Origin: Siphonodentalium dalli
Taxonomy: Eukaryota > Mollusca > Scaphopoda > Gadilida > Siphonodentaliidae
Reading direction: 5' to 3'
NCBI GenBank assembly: GCA_032622095.1
Contig: CP136061.1
Location: 123,518,754 to 123,582,753 of the forward strand
Length of the DNA stretch: 64,000 nt
Under the pieces are notes generated by a model that was given only the letters and a program-made list of their open reading frames with translations, did not search any database and was not told the DNA's origin. Positions 37,701-52,700 of this stretch are shown here, in pieces. A program made the position numbers and the translations under genes. Each line of letters begins with the position of its first letter. The stretch's first letter is position 1.

Positions 37701-40700
37701 ACCCTCCCTCATCGTTTTGAAAAAAGAATTGCCTGTGAAACAAAACTTTTTTTTGGCCTAATTATACCAGGCAGGTTTCCTTGATTGACTGCATCCGTCT
37801 GTCCGTTTATTTGTCAGTCCATTCTAGGCTTGCCACGATTATTCGATTAATCGACTAACCTTCGACATGTGCGGTAGTCAACGGATATTTACTTTCGTCG
37901 ACTAATCGCCCAGGGGGGGGGGGGGGGGGGGGGGGGGTGTGGGTATGGTTGTTTATTTAGGCAGTACTATGCGCAAATGCCATGCCTGGAAGTAAAAGTT
38001 AACAGTGCATGTAGCACAATTTACCACCTGACATCCTGTTCTCTCACCACTTCTGATGCAGCTTCCTTTGATCCTTTGATGTCACAGCCGAAGCTTGTCG
38101 GTCATCTTCAAAGAGTTCGGTGTGTGACATGTTCTCACAGTCAGAGGTGGGCCAGCGGCATCCTTTGCTTTTATGTCGTGTCACAGCCTTTAATTGTTTA
38201 TAAATTATGTTTAACTGTGAATTTATGTTCCTATGGATTGGTAATTAGCGATCATTATATCCAAAATGAACGACGTGCATCGGACTGCATCTATATGTCA
38301 TTTTTCAAATTTCATACTGTAAAACTTCACCATTATTGACAAAGTTCGCGGGACATGGAATGTTCAAAGTTACTGGACATTTATCAGTAACAAGCGTGTG
38401 TCATCACTTATTAGTGCTACATGCATTACATTCTATAAAGTGGTAACCGCGCTGCACGCACTTTGAATAACAAAACTAGAAGTACAGCAGACACCTAAGC
38501 CCCCAAAATCAAATTAAGTGCTATATATATGTCAGGTGACGCAATCGATACACAATGGGATTCTCTTTAAAATTAACTATAGTCCGTTTTCCAAAAGTAT
38601 GCGACAATTCCACTCGCTTTCAATGGCACCGCGATGCATGTTCACAGGGAACATTGATTGACTGGACAGATATTTTTAAAACTTCTCATCCGCGGAAACA
38701 GCGATGAGGAGGACGTTTACCTGCCGCGCAAATTTGAGTTTAGGTGGCTGATGACGGGCGGGGGCCTCAGAATGACAAGCCTGCTGACTGACAGTTTATA
38801 ACTGTGTTCAGTCTGGATGTAAAGTAGCCATTGTAATTTTGCAGTTATCACATATTTACCTGGGTGTAATATGGGCCGCATATATGAACGATTAATCGAC
38901 TAACCGTCTATTATAACGGTCGATTAGTCGATTATGAAAACTCAGTCGTGGCAACCCTTGTCCATTGAGGTATATATATTTCGACCTTTGGTCATCGTAT
39001 TTGTATAACATTTGGTTTGGATGTTTGCTATTATGACTGCTTTCAAAAGAGCGGCAAATGACTTTGTTAATATTTTCCGTTCTAGAGTTATCCTTTATAT
39101 ATCTGGAATTTTTGAATTTTTGTCAGTCCACGCAGATATCTCAGCCATGGGTTATCAGATCTGATCAAAACTTATCTTGGAAGGTTTTCAGTCTAAAATC
39201 ATTGAGGTGCCAAATGATGAATTGTTGTAATCACAGTTCTATTATGGAGCATTGATGACCCCAGATCTATCACCCATGTCTGATGGCACCTTGAATTCTA
39301 TGATTCTATCTTTCTCCCGTTAGTTATTGCTTTTTTTACACTGAAAATGTTTTTGTTTACAGTTTACTCCTATTTTAGCAGAATGACTTGGGTTGACATG
39401 CATACAAAAATAAAGTTTTCATTGATAATTATACCTCCACTCTTCGAAGAGAATTCGGAGGGGGTATACTGGATTGACTGAATGGTTTGTTTTTCTCCCC
39501 ATTTGTCCGTCCGTTCAGGGATATATCTCAGCCTTGGGTCAATGGTTTGAATAAAATTGTATGGATCTTTGCTTGCTAATGCTGTCATGACTGCTTTTCA
39601 ATATAGTGGCCAATGACTTTGTGAACGTTTCCGTTCTAGAGTAGTACTATATTTATCTGGAATTTTGGACTTTTAGTGCAGATATCTCAGCCATGGGTTA
39701 TCAGATCTGAATGAAATTTGGTTTGGAGGTTTGCCATCACGACTGCTTTCAAAACAGTGCCTAATGACCTTGTTTGCATTTTGTTTGCCTGAGTTAAGGC
39801 CCTTTCGTCAACTTTCTCTGATTTGTTTTCGTCCGGCTTGATAATTAAAACAAATATGAACCAATTTCAATAATATTGGGTATACATGTAACAGTTGTTG
39901 GCCATAAAGTGTGAAATTTCGGTTTATCCCAATTTGTTTTTGCCTGAGTTACGTTTATCCAGATTTTGTTTTGCCTGAATTGTGGCCTTTAGTTTGTCAA
40001 TTTTTCATTTTTTTTGTAATTTGTCTGTCCGGCTCTTCTGCGGATGATTTTAACCATTATATGATTAACTGATCTTACAGAGGAGAGAATAACAGAGGTC
40101 ATCAGCATTAGGTTTCCTACCTGCCCATGTTTGAATTAGCACCACATGGGGGTATTCCAGCCTGCTGGTGCAACCTCTTTTTCAACTTAGAATACACATT
40201 ATTTAATAACAATTTTACATGCAAACTAACAGGCGTATTTAGCCATGTCCCTGCAATGCTCTTGTTAATTTTTTACAGAGGTATATTCACTTCCAGATGA
40301 AAATTAAATGAAAACTTATCTTGATAGTTTTCAGACTAAAATCGAGGTGCCAAATGATGAATTGTCGTAACCACAGTTCTATTATGGAGCATTGATGACC
40401 CCAGATCTATCACCCATGTCTGATGGCACCTTGCATTCTATCATTCTATCTTTCTCCCATAAGTTATTACTATTTATAAAATTGGATTACACTGGAATTT
40501 TTTTTGGTCACAGTTACTCATATTTCAACAGAATTTCATGGGTTGTATACATGTACATGCATACCAGACCTGTTAAGTTTTGAAAATGTCAATCCGGGAG
40601 ATTTTTGCTGTAGCCCAATTTTGTTCATGTTCCAAAAATCATTTTTATGATGAAGATTACATAGATTTTATGAGTTTCTATTTCTGTTTATTTTATAAAT

Positions 40701-43700
40701 ATATACCTAAATAAAATGGTAATGAATGTCCTATTGGTAATTGTAATAGAGCTGATGTGAGTGGGAGGTACCACCATTTATGAAGAGAAAGCAGCAGACA
40801 CTTCGTATAAACTAAGTGAAAATACCAGATACAACCGGATATGTGTGAAAACGAAAGTACAAAATCGGAATAAATTGACTCATCTTACTGTTTAATCGCC
40901 AAAAGAAATGCACACTTTCCACCATTTATTAACAAAATTAAGCAGAAACTTCGTTTAAAATAAGTAAAAACGAACTCAAGTTACAAAGGTCACAACCAGA
41001 CATGTATGTGTTCCACCAGATACGGCCGGATATACAATCGGACATGAGTTAAACCTAAAGTACAAAATGAACTCGTCTCTACAGTTTTACCCGCAAACGA
41101 AATGAACACATCCGTTCGCATGGTTTGTGACTTAGTAGTTATTTAAGTCGCATTATTATATCTATTGTTTATACTTTTACGACAACTCGCACGGCTACGA
41201 AGGGGTGTGAACATTAATTAGTCTCAATTAGTACTGCTGATTAGTACTGAATAATGATGAATATGAAATTACTCTTGATGTTACCGACGACAACAGTACA
41301 TCTGCACAATGGGTGCTCTTCCGTGTTTTGGAGGTTTTGTCCATAGCAATCCGTGAGTCTCACGGACAATCCGTGAAACTTAACAGCTCTGATGCATACA
41401 CAAATAAAGTTCAAATTGATAATTATACACCAACTCTCGAAGATAATGAGGGGGGTTTCCTGGATTATTTGCATTCGTCATCCTGATTTCCGTCCATTTG
41501 GGCATATATCTCAGTCTTGGTCATCGTATTTGAATAAAATTCGGTATGGATGTTTGCTATCAAGACTGCTATCAAAAGAGTGGCAAATGACTTTTTCGCT
41601 TTTCCGTTTTAGAGTTATCTTTTATTTATCTAGGATTTTTGGGTTGGCGGTTCGCCATCATGACTGCATTCAAAAGAGTGCCGAATGACCTTGTTTGCGA
41701 TCCAATGCAATAAGTTGAACATATTTCTTCTGATCTGCCTCATATTTCTTACCTAGGTCATTCTTAGCATGGTCTTCATCTGTATGGTTTTTGGTATTAT
41801 TTAATTAACCCTTTTCACTCTTATATTTACTTAGAACTCACGCAAGCTGCTATGACTCAAAACAATTTTCATCTGATCTACACCAAATTTGGTACATGTG
41901 GTCCTCGCCCCAAAATACAGATCAAGTTCAAATTTGGGTTTGATCCGATATATTTTAACAGTTATGGCCCTTTATAATTCAAGTAATTTACTACCTGTAT
42001 GCCAGGCCCATATGCCCTGTGAGAGTTTAAGACAAATGACTTTACACAGTAATCTGCTTTATTGGAATCTAGAGAATCTATAGCTATGACACCCAATACT
42101 ATCTGCTAAACCACTGCTCCCAGAACTGTATCATCTGTCAAATTTAAGTGATTGATGATTCGTTATTCCAGTTTGTGTGCAATATTAATTTAATCCCCCT
42201 GTTGAAACATGTTCATGGTATTAGTTAATGTACACCTCTTCTAAAAGAATAAATAGGAATAGTCCATTGTTCATTTGTAGGGATGTTCTACAGCATGGCT
42301 GTTTAGAGAATTGTTGTTTACAGAGACACTGTTGTCTTATCTTAGAAAAGAATTAATCCACACATTAGTTCCATCATATGATGTCATTGAAAATTATTAA
42401 CCCTTTCCACACATTATATGGTCTTCTGATGTTTTTATTGGTTCATTCTCCTATTCTATGTCCATGTTGATCGTGATTCACTTTTCACTTGCATGTATTT
42501 CAGGATTAAAATTAACCTATTCCATAGACACATGATATCTGATAGGCAGATTTTAAATTATCTCTTTCGCCTTGGGCCAGATTCAGTAAGAATTTCTAAA
42601 AGCCACCAATTGAATATTCATCATTTGAGGAAAGATCTTATTTTGAAATTCCCTCTATTGCATTTGGGCTGCAGGATAATAATAATGGTGCTGGTATTCT
42701 TGAAGCAGACTTATTAGTCAAATATTTTTCACCCAATCACTTTTATAATCTCATTCAGGTTGATCATGACACATTCTTCACATATATAGATTTTGGTATT
42801 GATTGAATGGTTTTGAGAATATTAACCCAACATTTAATAATATTTCTGCTGTTACAGACATTGTATCTTTCCAATGATCAGCTTAGAATAAAATTAACAA
42901 TAGGTATACTGTATGCGATCCAATGTTATGTCTCTAATATTTTCAATTTGACCATTCTCATATTTCTCCTTTAGTTATCTGATAATTCTGCATTAAAATA
43001 TGTTATATCCAACCATTATCAATAATATTTAATATCAAGGTCTATACACGCCTCACCTATATAGCTGTTCAGGTGTTTGTTGGTCCCTAATCTCAATGAT
43101 CCCATAACTTTTACTATGCAGCTAACACAACAACATAATCTGTTATGACTCAGGTTCCAATGTAAGAAGTACATGTAGATATTAAGTTATTATGATGTTA
43201 TTTACTTAATATTGTAACTATTATATCTTTTAACATCTATGGTGCAAAACTTAGCACAGATTCCAATCCTGGAGATCGTGTACTCATTTACCACAATTCG
43301 TGGATACGGAGGACTGCAGGTCATTATGTTAATACTGAGGCATATGGGAAATAAATAGTTAACTGTAACCTAGAATTTGCACGGTGGGGGTATGCCAGCA
43401 TTGCTGGTGCAACCTCTTGTTCTAGTTAGAATTCACATGATTTAACCCTTTGAGTGCCAGGTCGATTTTTGTATCAACCCATATACCCTGTGCCAATGCA
43501 TTCTCTTATATATGCGAGTCGACCATAAGTCGCCTCGCATATATAAGAGAATGCATTGGCCTAACAATTTTTTTGTTTTTTTTACAATTTTAATAATTTA
43601 TTCTTATATAATTTATTCTTATATAACAGACTTATTTTGTAGGTTTAGGGCCGATGAGATCGGCCCCTGGCACTCAAAGGGTTAATAACAATTGTACTAG

Positions 43701-46700
43701 TAAACAAACAGCCGTATTTAGCTATCTTCTAGTGATATTCTTGTTCATTTTTAGCAGAGGTATATATTCACTCCCAGAAAAAAATTAAATAGGTATTCAG
43801 ATTAAAATCATTGAGGTGCCAAATGATGAATTATCGTATTCACAGTTCCATTATGGAGCATTGATGACCCCAGATCTATCACCCATGTCTGATGGCACCT
43901 TGCATTTTATGATTGAATCGGATTCTAACTTTCTCCCATAACTTATTGCTATTTATAAAATTGGATTACAATGGAAATGTTTTTGGTTGCAGTTCACACA
44001 TATTTTAACAGAATTATGGGTTGTATACATATATACAAAAATAATGTTATTGATAATTATACCTACAACTCTCGAAGATAATGGGGATATCCTGGATTGA
44101 CTGTTTCCGCCCGTCCGTTCGGGCATATATCTCAGTCTTGGGTCATCGTATTTAAATATAATTTGTTATGGATGTTTACCAGTCTGGGTGAACGTCGACT
44201 CTATATTTGAAATATAGAGTCTGGAGCTTATGTAGCCAAAACCATTTCTATTCAGCGAAGAGCTTCCCCAAAATGACGTCACGGATTTAAAAAAATACAT
44301 CGATGATTGACAGGTGTCCCCACGTGTTATTTGTTGTGCTTCGCAATAATAGTAATGGCCTGTGTCCCCTGGTGTCGCGACATAAAATTACAGCAGATAA
44401 TATTTGTCGTGTGCGCTGCATCACCCGGAAAGCTGCATCCGAGAGCAAAAAATAAGGTCGTCATCAAAAATGATGCTTTAGAACTATTTAAAAGCATAAA
44501 ATTAAGTCATTTCCTCGGTGTTAACTTTCAGATGACTTTTTTACGACAAATAATTTGATTTGCAAACCATGGTACAATAAAGTAAATCAAATACACGGAC
44601 GTTAGTGAGTTCTATTTATATTTATGGGAGGCCAAGTTGGTACCATGCGCAGGCCTATCTATCAGGTCTAGCACATCCTTCAAATTAATCCGAATCGTAC
44701 CGAATATATAATTTCGAAGCCATTGTTTCTGTCTGTTGTATTTGCAAGCATCGCTTTCGATCGGAGAAATTCCGCTCTGTTACTATATTTAGAGGTGACA
44801 TTATGGGAGTCTAGCTCCGCCCACTGACACTTGTTTATTAACCCATACGGTTTCATTGGACGGAAAATAATTTACGCAATCAATCAGATTACGGAATCCC
44901 GAGGACTTGGAAATGAAATATCGATGTTATCCGTCAGACCTTATATTCAATGTTGTAATGAATATTTAGGTATGAGTTTACTCAGACTGGATGTTTACTA
45001 TCATGACTGCTTTCAAAAGAGCAGCAAATGACTTTGTTAATATTTTCCATTCTAGAGTTTATCCTTCTTTATATATCTGAATTTTGGCATTGAATTTAAG
45101 GGGAATTCAGATGTTATTTGTAAGCTCAAATTGTTATTGTATTTTATGGCAGTACAATTTGAAATGGCTAAATGGTGTATTTTGCCACGCCCTAGTGATG
45201 CTCTTGTTTACTATGTAGGTGATGCTCCCAAGACCAAACCAAAGAAGAAGGTGAAGGAATCATATCACCCATCAGTGACACCAGAGATAATGAGAGTTGC
45301 CAGTGATAGACATCAGAAGGGCCTGATGTGTCCATGGATATATCAACTGCTCTCACAGGTCAGATTTTTGATAGGACTCATTTAGTTTTAAAAACGCCTC
45401 ATCTTTGAATCGACTTTGATTTGTTGTGTAAAACTCAGCCTTTGGTTTCATGAATGGATGCCTCTGTCTCTGTATTGATGTAAGCTAGATAAATATTACA
45501 GCCATTATCCAATTTTGTCCATGGCTTCTTCTAATAAATATCTTGAAGAATGGGGTGAAAAACCAGTTCTATTGGGACCTCTCATACGATTTCCCTGGTG
45601 TCAATTTGCATGTTTGGAGCAATAAAAGAAGTGATATTTTGTCAGTTTCCTTTCGCTCAAGATCCAAAAATTCTTTTTTTTAATATATAAATAATATATT
45701 GTCTTGCTTTTTCTTGGAGATTTTGTATTCTTGATACAGATTGAAAGTAAAAATCAGCCTCATTATCATTTAAGATTTTAGTAATGTTAAAATTTAATGA
45801 TCATGAAATCTTTCTCAAGTTATCACTATGACTATGTCATGACATGTACAATGTCGTTATAAATCTTTATTTTTCTCCAAATGTCAGTTCCCTGTTAAAG
45901 CTGGTATTAAATCTTGCCAATATCTCATAATATTTCAACTATTATATAAAGTATAATTTATGAAATTAACATAAATACTGAAATTATGAACAATCATTAA
46001 TTGTGAGGCCTTTTCTCCAGGCTATTTCGTTCTGCTCTGGTCCTCTGAACAGCAACAACTTATTTCTTTCTTGTAATAGGGTGAAATCAAGCTGCACTAT
46101 CACCTTGAGGATGAATTTGGTAGAGAATTTCCATCTCCAATAGACCTGTTCAGACCAATGAGACAGATGACATACTCAGTCCTATTCAATCTCAACAAGG
46201 CCAAGTTGATCTATGATAAAAATGAGAGAGAAAAAGGTTAGTATATATCTGAAAAAAAATTACTTTAAGCCCATGCGAAGTCTATTTCCTGTTTCTCAAG
46301 ACAAACAATTATGAAAAACATGCATGGATATTTATATTTTATTATTTATTTCTGGGGCACACACGCCAACGAAACATTTCACCTGCGCATTGGCTAGCTC
46401 CGGGTCTAATTATACCACCACTCTCGAAAAGAATGGGGGGTATACTGGATTGACCTCTATCCATCCTTCTGTTTTTCCATCCAATGCATCCATCCATCCA
46501 GATATCTCAAACACCAGTTGTTGGATCTGAATGAGATTTGGTATGGATGTTCACTATGAGGGCATTCAACTGAGTGTTCAATACTTTATTCTGGATTTTC
46601 AATTTTAGTGTTATTGATCTTTGTTTATCTGGAAATTTTCGTGTTTTTTTTTAGGTCTGTCTGCACCACAGTTTGACGAATCTCTATGAAATTTGGTATG

Positions 46701-49700
46701 GATGTTCACTACTATGAGGGCATTCAAAGAAGTGTTAATCGTTTTTTCCTAATTTTCAGTTCTAGAGTTATTCATCTTAGTTTATCTGGAAAAGTTTTTT
46801 TGTTCAAACAGATAATTCCACCGCCAGTTGACAAATCTCAATGAAATTAGGTATAGATGTGCACTGCTAGTCTGCTACATGGGCAATCAATTAAGTGTTC
46901 AATCGTTTTTTCTGGTTTTCCGTTCAAGAGTTATTCATCTTTGTAGATTTGTAAGTGTTGGTTTTGTGTCATTATCTCCACCACCAGTTGACAAATCTCA
47001 ATGAAATTAGGTATAGATGTGCACTGCTACGAGGGCAATCAATTGAGTGTTCAATCGTTTTATTGAGTGTTCAATCGGTTTTTAGCTCACCTGAGACAAA
47101 GTCTCCGGTGGAGCCATAGTCATCACTCGTCATCCGTCTGTCCATCTGTCTGTCCGTCCATCTGTCCGTCCGTCAACAATTCTTTGAACATCTTCCCCTC
47201 TGAAACCGGAAGACAGAATTGGTTCATATTTGGTGTGGATGTTCCCTAGGTGACTCTCATTCAGATTTGTTCAAATGAGGTCACTGGGTCAAATAGTTGC
47301 GAAGCCAGGGCCATAGGAGTATCAAAAAGCTGTGTGTGCAGTTGTTAAAACCTAATAATCTATGTCAACACCTCTCAGACACTGGTAGCTGATGGTTTCA
47401 TGAATGGAATATAATTCTCAGAATGCACATGCTCTCAAGGTCATGGGAATTTTGTTAAGCTAATGTAGTCAAATAAATGTATGTCATATTCTCACAGGGA
47501 TGTCCCCATAGTGTTGGGGGGGGGGGGGTGACTGACAGATTTGTTCAATGAAATGTAAATTTGAAGCTCTTATGAGAAGAAGCTATAGTCATCACTTCTC
47601 ATCTGTCACCTGTTCATCTGTCCGTCCATCCATCTGTCAACAATTCTTTGAACATCTTCTCTAGGTCAAAAGACTGGATGGGTTCATATTTGGTGTGGAT
47701 GTTTGGTGTGGTTCATATTTGGTGTGGATGTCAACCCGTTAATAAATGACGGGACTATGGGGACTTAAGAGTTTTGTGTCTAAAAAATCATTAAAATACA
47801 AAATTCATTAAAACGTCTACCTTGGAACTACCTGACTGATTAATCTGACATACATATAGTGTTTTTGGGTCCATGGATAATTGGGCTTTAAACATGTCTA
47901 AATGGTTTTATATAAAGCCCTTGTGAGATTGAAAATTTCCAACAATTGAGAAAGTTTGAGATGTCGGTTGTGAAATTTCAACCTAAGACTTGGGAGTCTG
48001 GGCCCCGGGCGAGAGGGGACTTCATGAGCTGGAGGAGGGGGTGATCACTAGTGTACAGTTGGTAATTTCAAGGTAGATTTTGTAGATTTGGTAATTTGAT
48101 ATTCACTGATCTACATTCATGAAGCCTCTCTAGCCACATATCCTGTTTAGATCTACTTCTTTTAAAGTGATTATGAAAAGTTCTGACTGTTGTGCTCTCC
48201 AAAGTCCCAGTCTTATCAGTCTTTGCAGTCTGGTGGGCGACCCCACAGTCTTTGACTGTCTTGGTTTTCTGGTTTTCCCTTTTTTGTTTTTGTAGATTTG
48301 TAAGTGTTGGTTTTGTGTCCTTATCTCCACCACCAGTTGACATATATCAATTAAATTTGGTATGAATGTTAACTATTATGATGGCAATCAATTGAGTGTT
48401 TTCCATATCTTTGTTTAGGCCACAAAAACTTAATGTTTTGGTTCTCAGGCGCGTGCGCATGGTCCCAAGACCCCCCGCATGGATTTTTTTAATTTCTGAA
48501 ACCCCCAAGTAAATCGAGATGATCGATATGGGCAAGTTGGTATTATAGCGGTAAAACGGTACGCATACAGAGAGTACGTTTCCTGCAACTTCCGCGTTTA
48601 GTTATATTTAGGAATTAGCGAAAACGGACCAATTCAGAGGTGATTTCAGTTGGTATAATGCCGTTATCATGCACCAACTTGCCCATAACCCGAATGTTTT
48701 GTGATGTTTATGCCTCATTGAATTTAATCGCCACAGGTATGGCTTTATGACACTCGTAATTCGATCTGTTGCATGACATTAAACTGGGTTCGTTTCGTAT
48801 CAGACGATCGCCTTTTGCAATGTTGACCTCGTGAATTAAAAAATGCCAAAACTTGTATCGATAAAAATAGTCTTAAACAAAAAGGTTTTAGTCAACTGGA
48901 CTATAATAGATGATGTCGGTGACACAGGCACATTAAGTGATCTGTATCTACAGTTATGCCGGGGTGAGGCTGGCCACGGCGAGGTCAAGATAGCTGCCGA
49001 CGTCGCCAAATTCCCAGTTTCGTGCAACATTGCGCAGAACAGAAACGACCATTCAACATTCCAAAAAGTGTTCATCCAAGCGAAGATTTCTGATCTGATT
49101 TCTAGTTGAAGTGTTCAAGAGAGTTTTATTTTGTCTTGTTTATTAATGTTTCATATTTTTATTTCTACTTTCAATAAAAAACAGTATTTCTACGTCTCTA
49201 CTGAGAAAAGACCCCCACCCCATTAGCCCTAATTCACTATGATCCACTGTCAGATTGAAGAATAATATCAAAATATTTTAATATTTCACCATGAAGTACC
49301 CTTAACATTCTCGGAAACTTCAGAATATGGAAATGTGTGAACTGTTTTATTATGTTTACCCATACCATAGTATGGTAAACATAGTGTCGTTGTCCGGATT
49401 GACCACTCGTCGTTAGTCTGTCTGTCTGTCTGTCTGTCTGTCTGTAGACACTTGACGCATGGTGCGATAACTGAAATATTTTCTATCTGATCGGAACCAA
49501 ATTTTGTATATGAATATGTCAGCACCAAATACAGATCGAGTTCGAATATGGGCTCGATCCGAGTTTTTTTTACGGAGTTATGGCCCTTTTTCGACTTAGA
49601 ATTCATGCATGCTACCACAACTCAAAACAAATTTATCTGATCAGAATCAAATTTGGTATGCGAGTTTCTCGGACCAAAATACAGATCAAGTTCGAATATG

Positions 49701-52700
49701 GGTTTGATCCGATTGTTTTTAAAGGAGTTATGGCCCTTTGATATAGAATTCATGAACACTTCGATAAATCAATAATTTTTCAACTGATAGGAACTAAATT
49801 TTGTATGTGAGTTTCTCAACTCAAAATACAGATCAAGTTCGATTTTGGGTTTGATCCGGTACTTTTCAATGGAGTTATGGCCCTTTGATTATTTGATTCA
49901 TCACTGATATATATCAAAGATACACAGGTGGCACTGTCTAGATAGTATCTAATAAATCACCTTCGCAATGCTGTGAAGACACAGATATAGTATCGAGTTA
50001 CAATGCCATTAAGTTTCTCTCTCTTGTATTGATTTAATTAACTACTAGGTGATGTGTTGGCTTTATCACATATACTTTATAGAGCTAAGTTCCTCTGGTC
50101 ATATCATAGGTGGAATATATGCATGGTTATTTAAATTTCATCTTAAAGGCATAATCTGGTTTCATTGTTTGATAGCATTACCATTGTAATTTTGTTGGTT
50201 GCATGGGAAGACAACTTTGGTTTTCAAACTTTTAAAAACTTGAGAACTCTGTATCAGTCTATGGGAACAAAATAATTGTTCATAACACTTAGAAATGTAG
50301 GTCTAGTTTGTTTTATCTATATATTAATGGAAAGCTTTTTCGACATTGATTTCAATTGGTTACAAATGTGAATTGAAATATTAAAGGGGCACACCAGGTT
50401 TGATGTATTTTTTCTGTACTCTGCATGAGATAAAACTTTTTATGTGTACCTATACCATAGTATGGTATCATCATCATTGGTATGTTAGGATTGACCACTC
50501 GTCTGTCCATCCGTCTGTCAGTCAGTTTGTAGACACTTTAGGCATAATGCGATAACTCTAACAATTTCTATTTGATCAGAACCAAATATTGTATATAGGT
50601 TTCTCATCCCAAAATACAGTTCGAGTTTGAATATGGGTTCGATCCAATTTATTTTAAAGGAGGTATGACCCTTCTTTTTTTTTAAATTTGAAATTTTGAT
50701 TTTTCATATTTTTTTTAGATTGAATTTCCTCGCTTAATTTAACATAAACAAATATGTAAAAACTTTTATAATAAAAAAAAAATTTAATTAAAAACAAAAT
50801 TTGTCATTGACACTAAATGTAATTTGTTTTAGTTGTATTTCATTAATTAGTTGTGAAGTCCTGTATTGAAAATGTGAAGATTTTATTGCAATAGTTGCAT
50901 GTAATAAAATGATATCAATAAATTGTCATGTGAACATCCAATATCCATAGTATATGAGAATACCTTTAATAGATGTCATTCCAAGCGAAATCTGTTATTA
51001 ATTGAGTGATAACATATGTTACATACATGTAGCTCTAGGAGGTGGTTGTATGAAGGTAAAGATAAACAACCTGCTGGCTGGATAATTGTTTATCCTATCT
51101 GTCAAATTGATTAATGGCTAAACAATTGGATCTCACAGTGAGAGGTCCTTGTGTGAATAGGGATGGAGTTATGAGATTTAAAACGACTTCTCCCCCACCC
51201 CAATTACTTTAACCCCTTCTTAAGACAAATTATTTTAGCTTTTGATTTTAAATTAGGTACTCATATATGTATTTTTTTACTGTGATCATATCTTTGACCA
51301 ATTATCAGTTATAGCTAATCGCTAGCGCCAAGGTATGGGTTAAACATCTGCCGATCGTGATCGGCCTCTCGTTTATGTTAATACACAATAAATCATATTT
51401 AATATTAAAATGAAACATATTAAATCAATGATACAATCAACAATTGACATTAATATTGGATGGGGATATAATGACATACATATGTCGTCTTCCTGCTAAG
51501 TTGTAACACATATTTACTACATGTGTTGTGATATACACATGTGTAATATGCGTAGTAGATATAGATCCACAGGTTTGGGGGGGTGGTTATATTAATGTAT
51601 TTTCTATACTTGTATACACAATTATAGTCCAGGTCTTGCTCATAGGATAAGGTGGTATGATATTTCAATTGACTATCAGTCTATTGGTAGCAGTCTGATA
51701 GAATTATACTGTCACCCTTAAAATATCAACCTGTAATTCATAAACTGAGACTGTGAATTGAAATATCATTTGGTTCAACAGAATAGTATGATATATTATA
51801 GTGGCATTTGCTTTGCAAGGTTTGGTAACTTTGTTATACAGCCATATCAGTTTCTTGGAGTGTCGCACATGGAAATAAAAAAAATATACAAAATTAAATT
51901 TCGCGCGCGCGCATGGTTTTCAGAATAAAATTGCCTGAGAACCGAAAGATTGACTTTGTGTGGCCTTATATAAAAATGTTGGGTTTTTTCCCGTCCAAGC
52001 AGATCTCTCACCCATACTTTGTCGGTTCGAATTTGCCACCATGGGGGTTATGCCAGCACTGCCGGTGCAATCTCTTGTTTCAGTTGCCTGGTGATGTTAT
52101 TTCCCCACAGATGTATGTTTTTACTGAGATTGCATGCAATTCATCACATGCTTAAGCAAATATTTGAATATAGTTGCCAATTACAGTAATGAATCGGAAC
52201 TGGAAAACTGGTCTGATCCATATCAGTTCCATGCGTTTGTATCAAAAAAACCTATCAATTATTTTGTGGGTCAGAGAAACTGGAAATTTACATTGCATGG
52301 TTTGAATCTTAGTGAACAATCAGTGGTTGTATAGACTATATTTTTCTCTTTTCACATGTAAATACTGGCTAGGGTATCCCTAGTTCCATGGAGTCAGCCA
52401 CATCCCTAATCTTTAATTATGATTTTCAGATAATAAAGTAAATTCTCGCTTAAAAAAGGACTGCTTTTTTTGTTTGTACAGAGAACGCTTCTAAGATATT
52501 TGATGTCTCCGTGAAAGAATGGGTTGTGAGGAAGACAACTGGGCGCCCAATCAGTGAGAAGGTTATGGCCTCTGTGCTGGATTGGAGAGTGCCAAGCATC
52601 GAGAGACTCTGGTTAGGACAGGACCTCAATGACAAGAACCAGAGGATGAAGGCGTACATGAAGATAGTGGATTGTGCCTTCGACAGCAATCCGCTCATGT

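Larger units (their letters stand above)
33240..44035 (+). repeat. Five-copy repeat with invariant ~50-bp core
   Basis: The sequence ATTGATGACCCCAGATCTAT, followed by CACCCATGTCTGATGGCACC, occurs at about 33,310, 36,560, 39,250, 40,388 and 43,858, always plus strand, with no difference that I can see across about 50 bp. The flanks (GAGGTGCCAAATGATGAATT before; CTATCTTTCTCCC-TAAGTTATT after) vary. The copies sit within larger repeats that include a TATACTGGATTGACTG unit. Confidence 0.75.

Noticed and set aside
44307-44558. THAP-like zinc finger in the 810-bp element
   Set aside because: Cysteines are present but the C-x2-4-C...C-x2-H spacing is not met.
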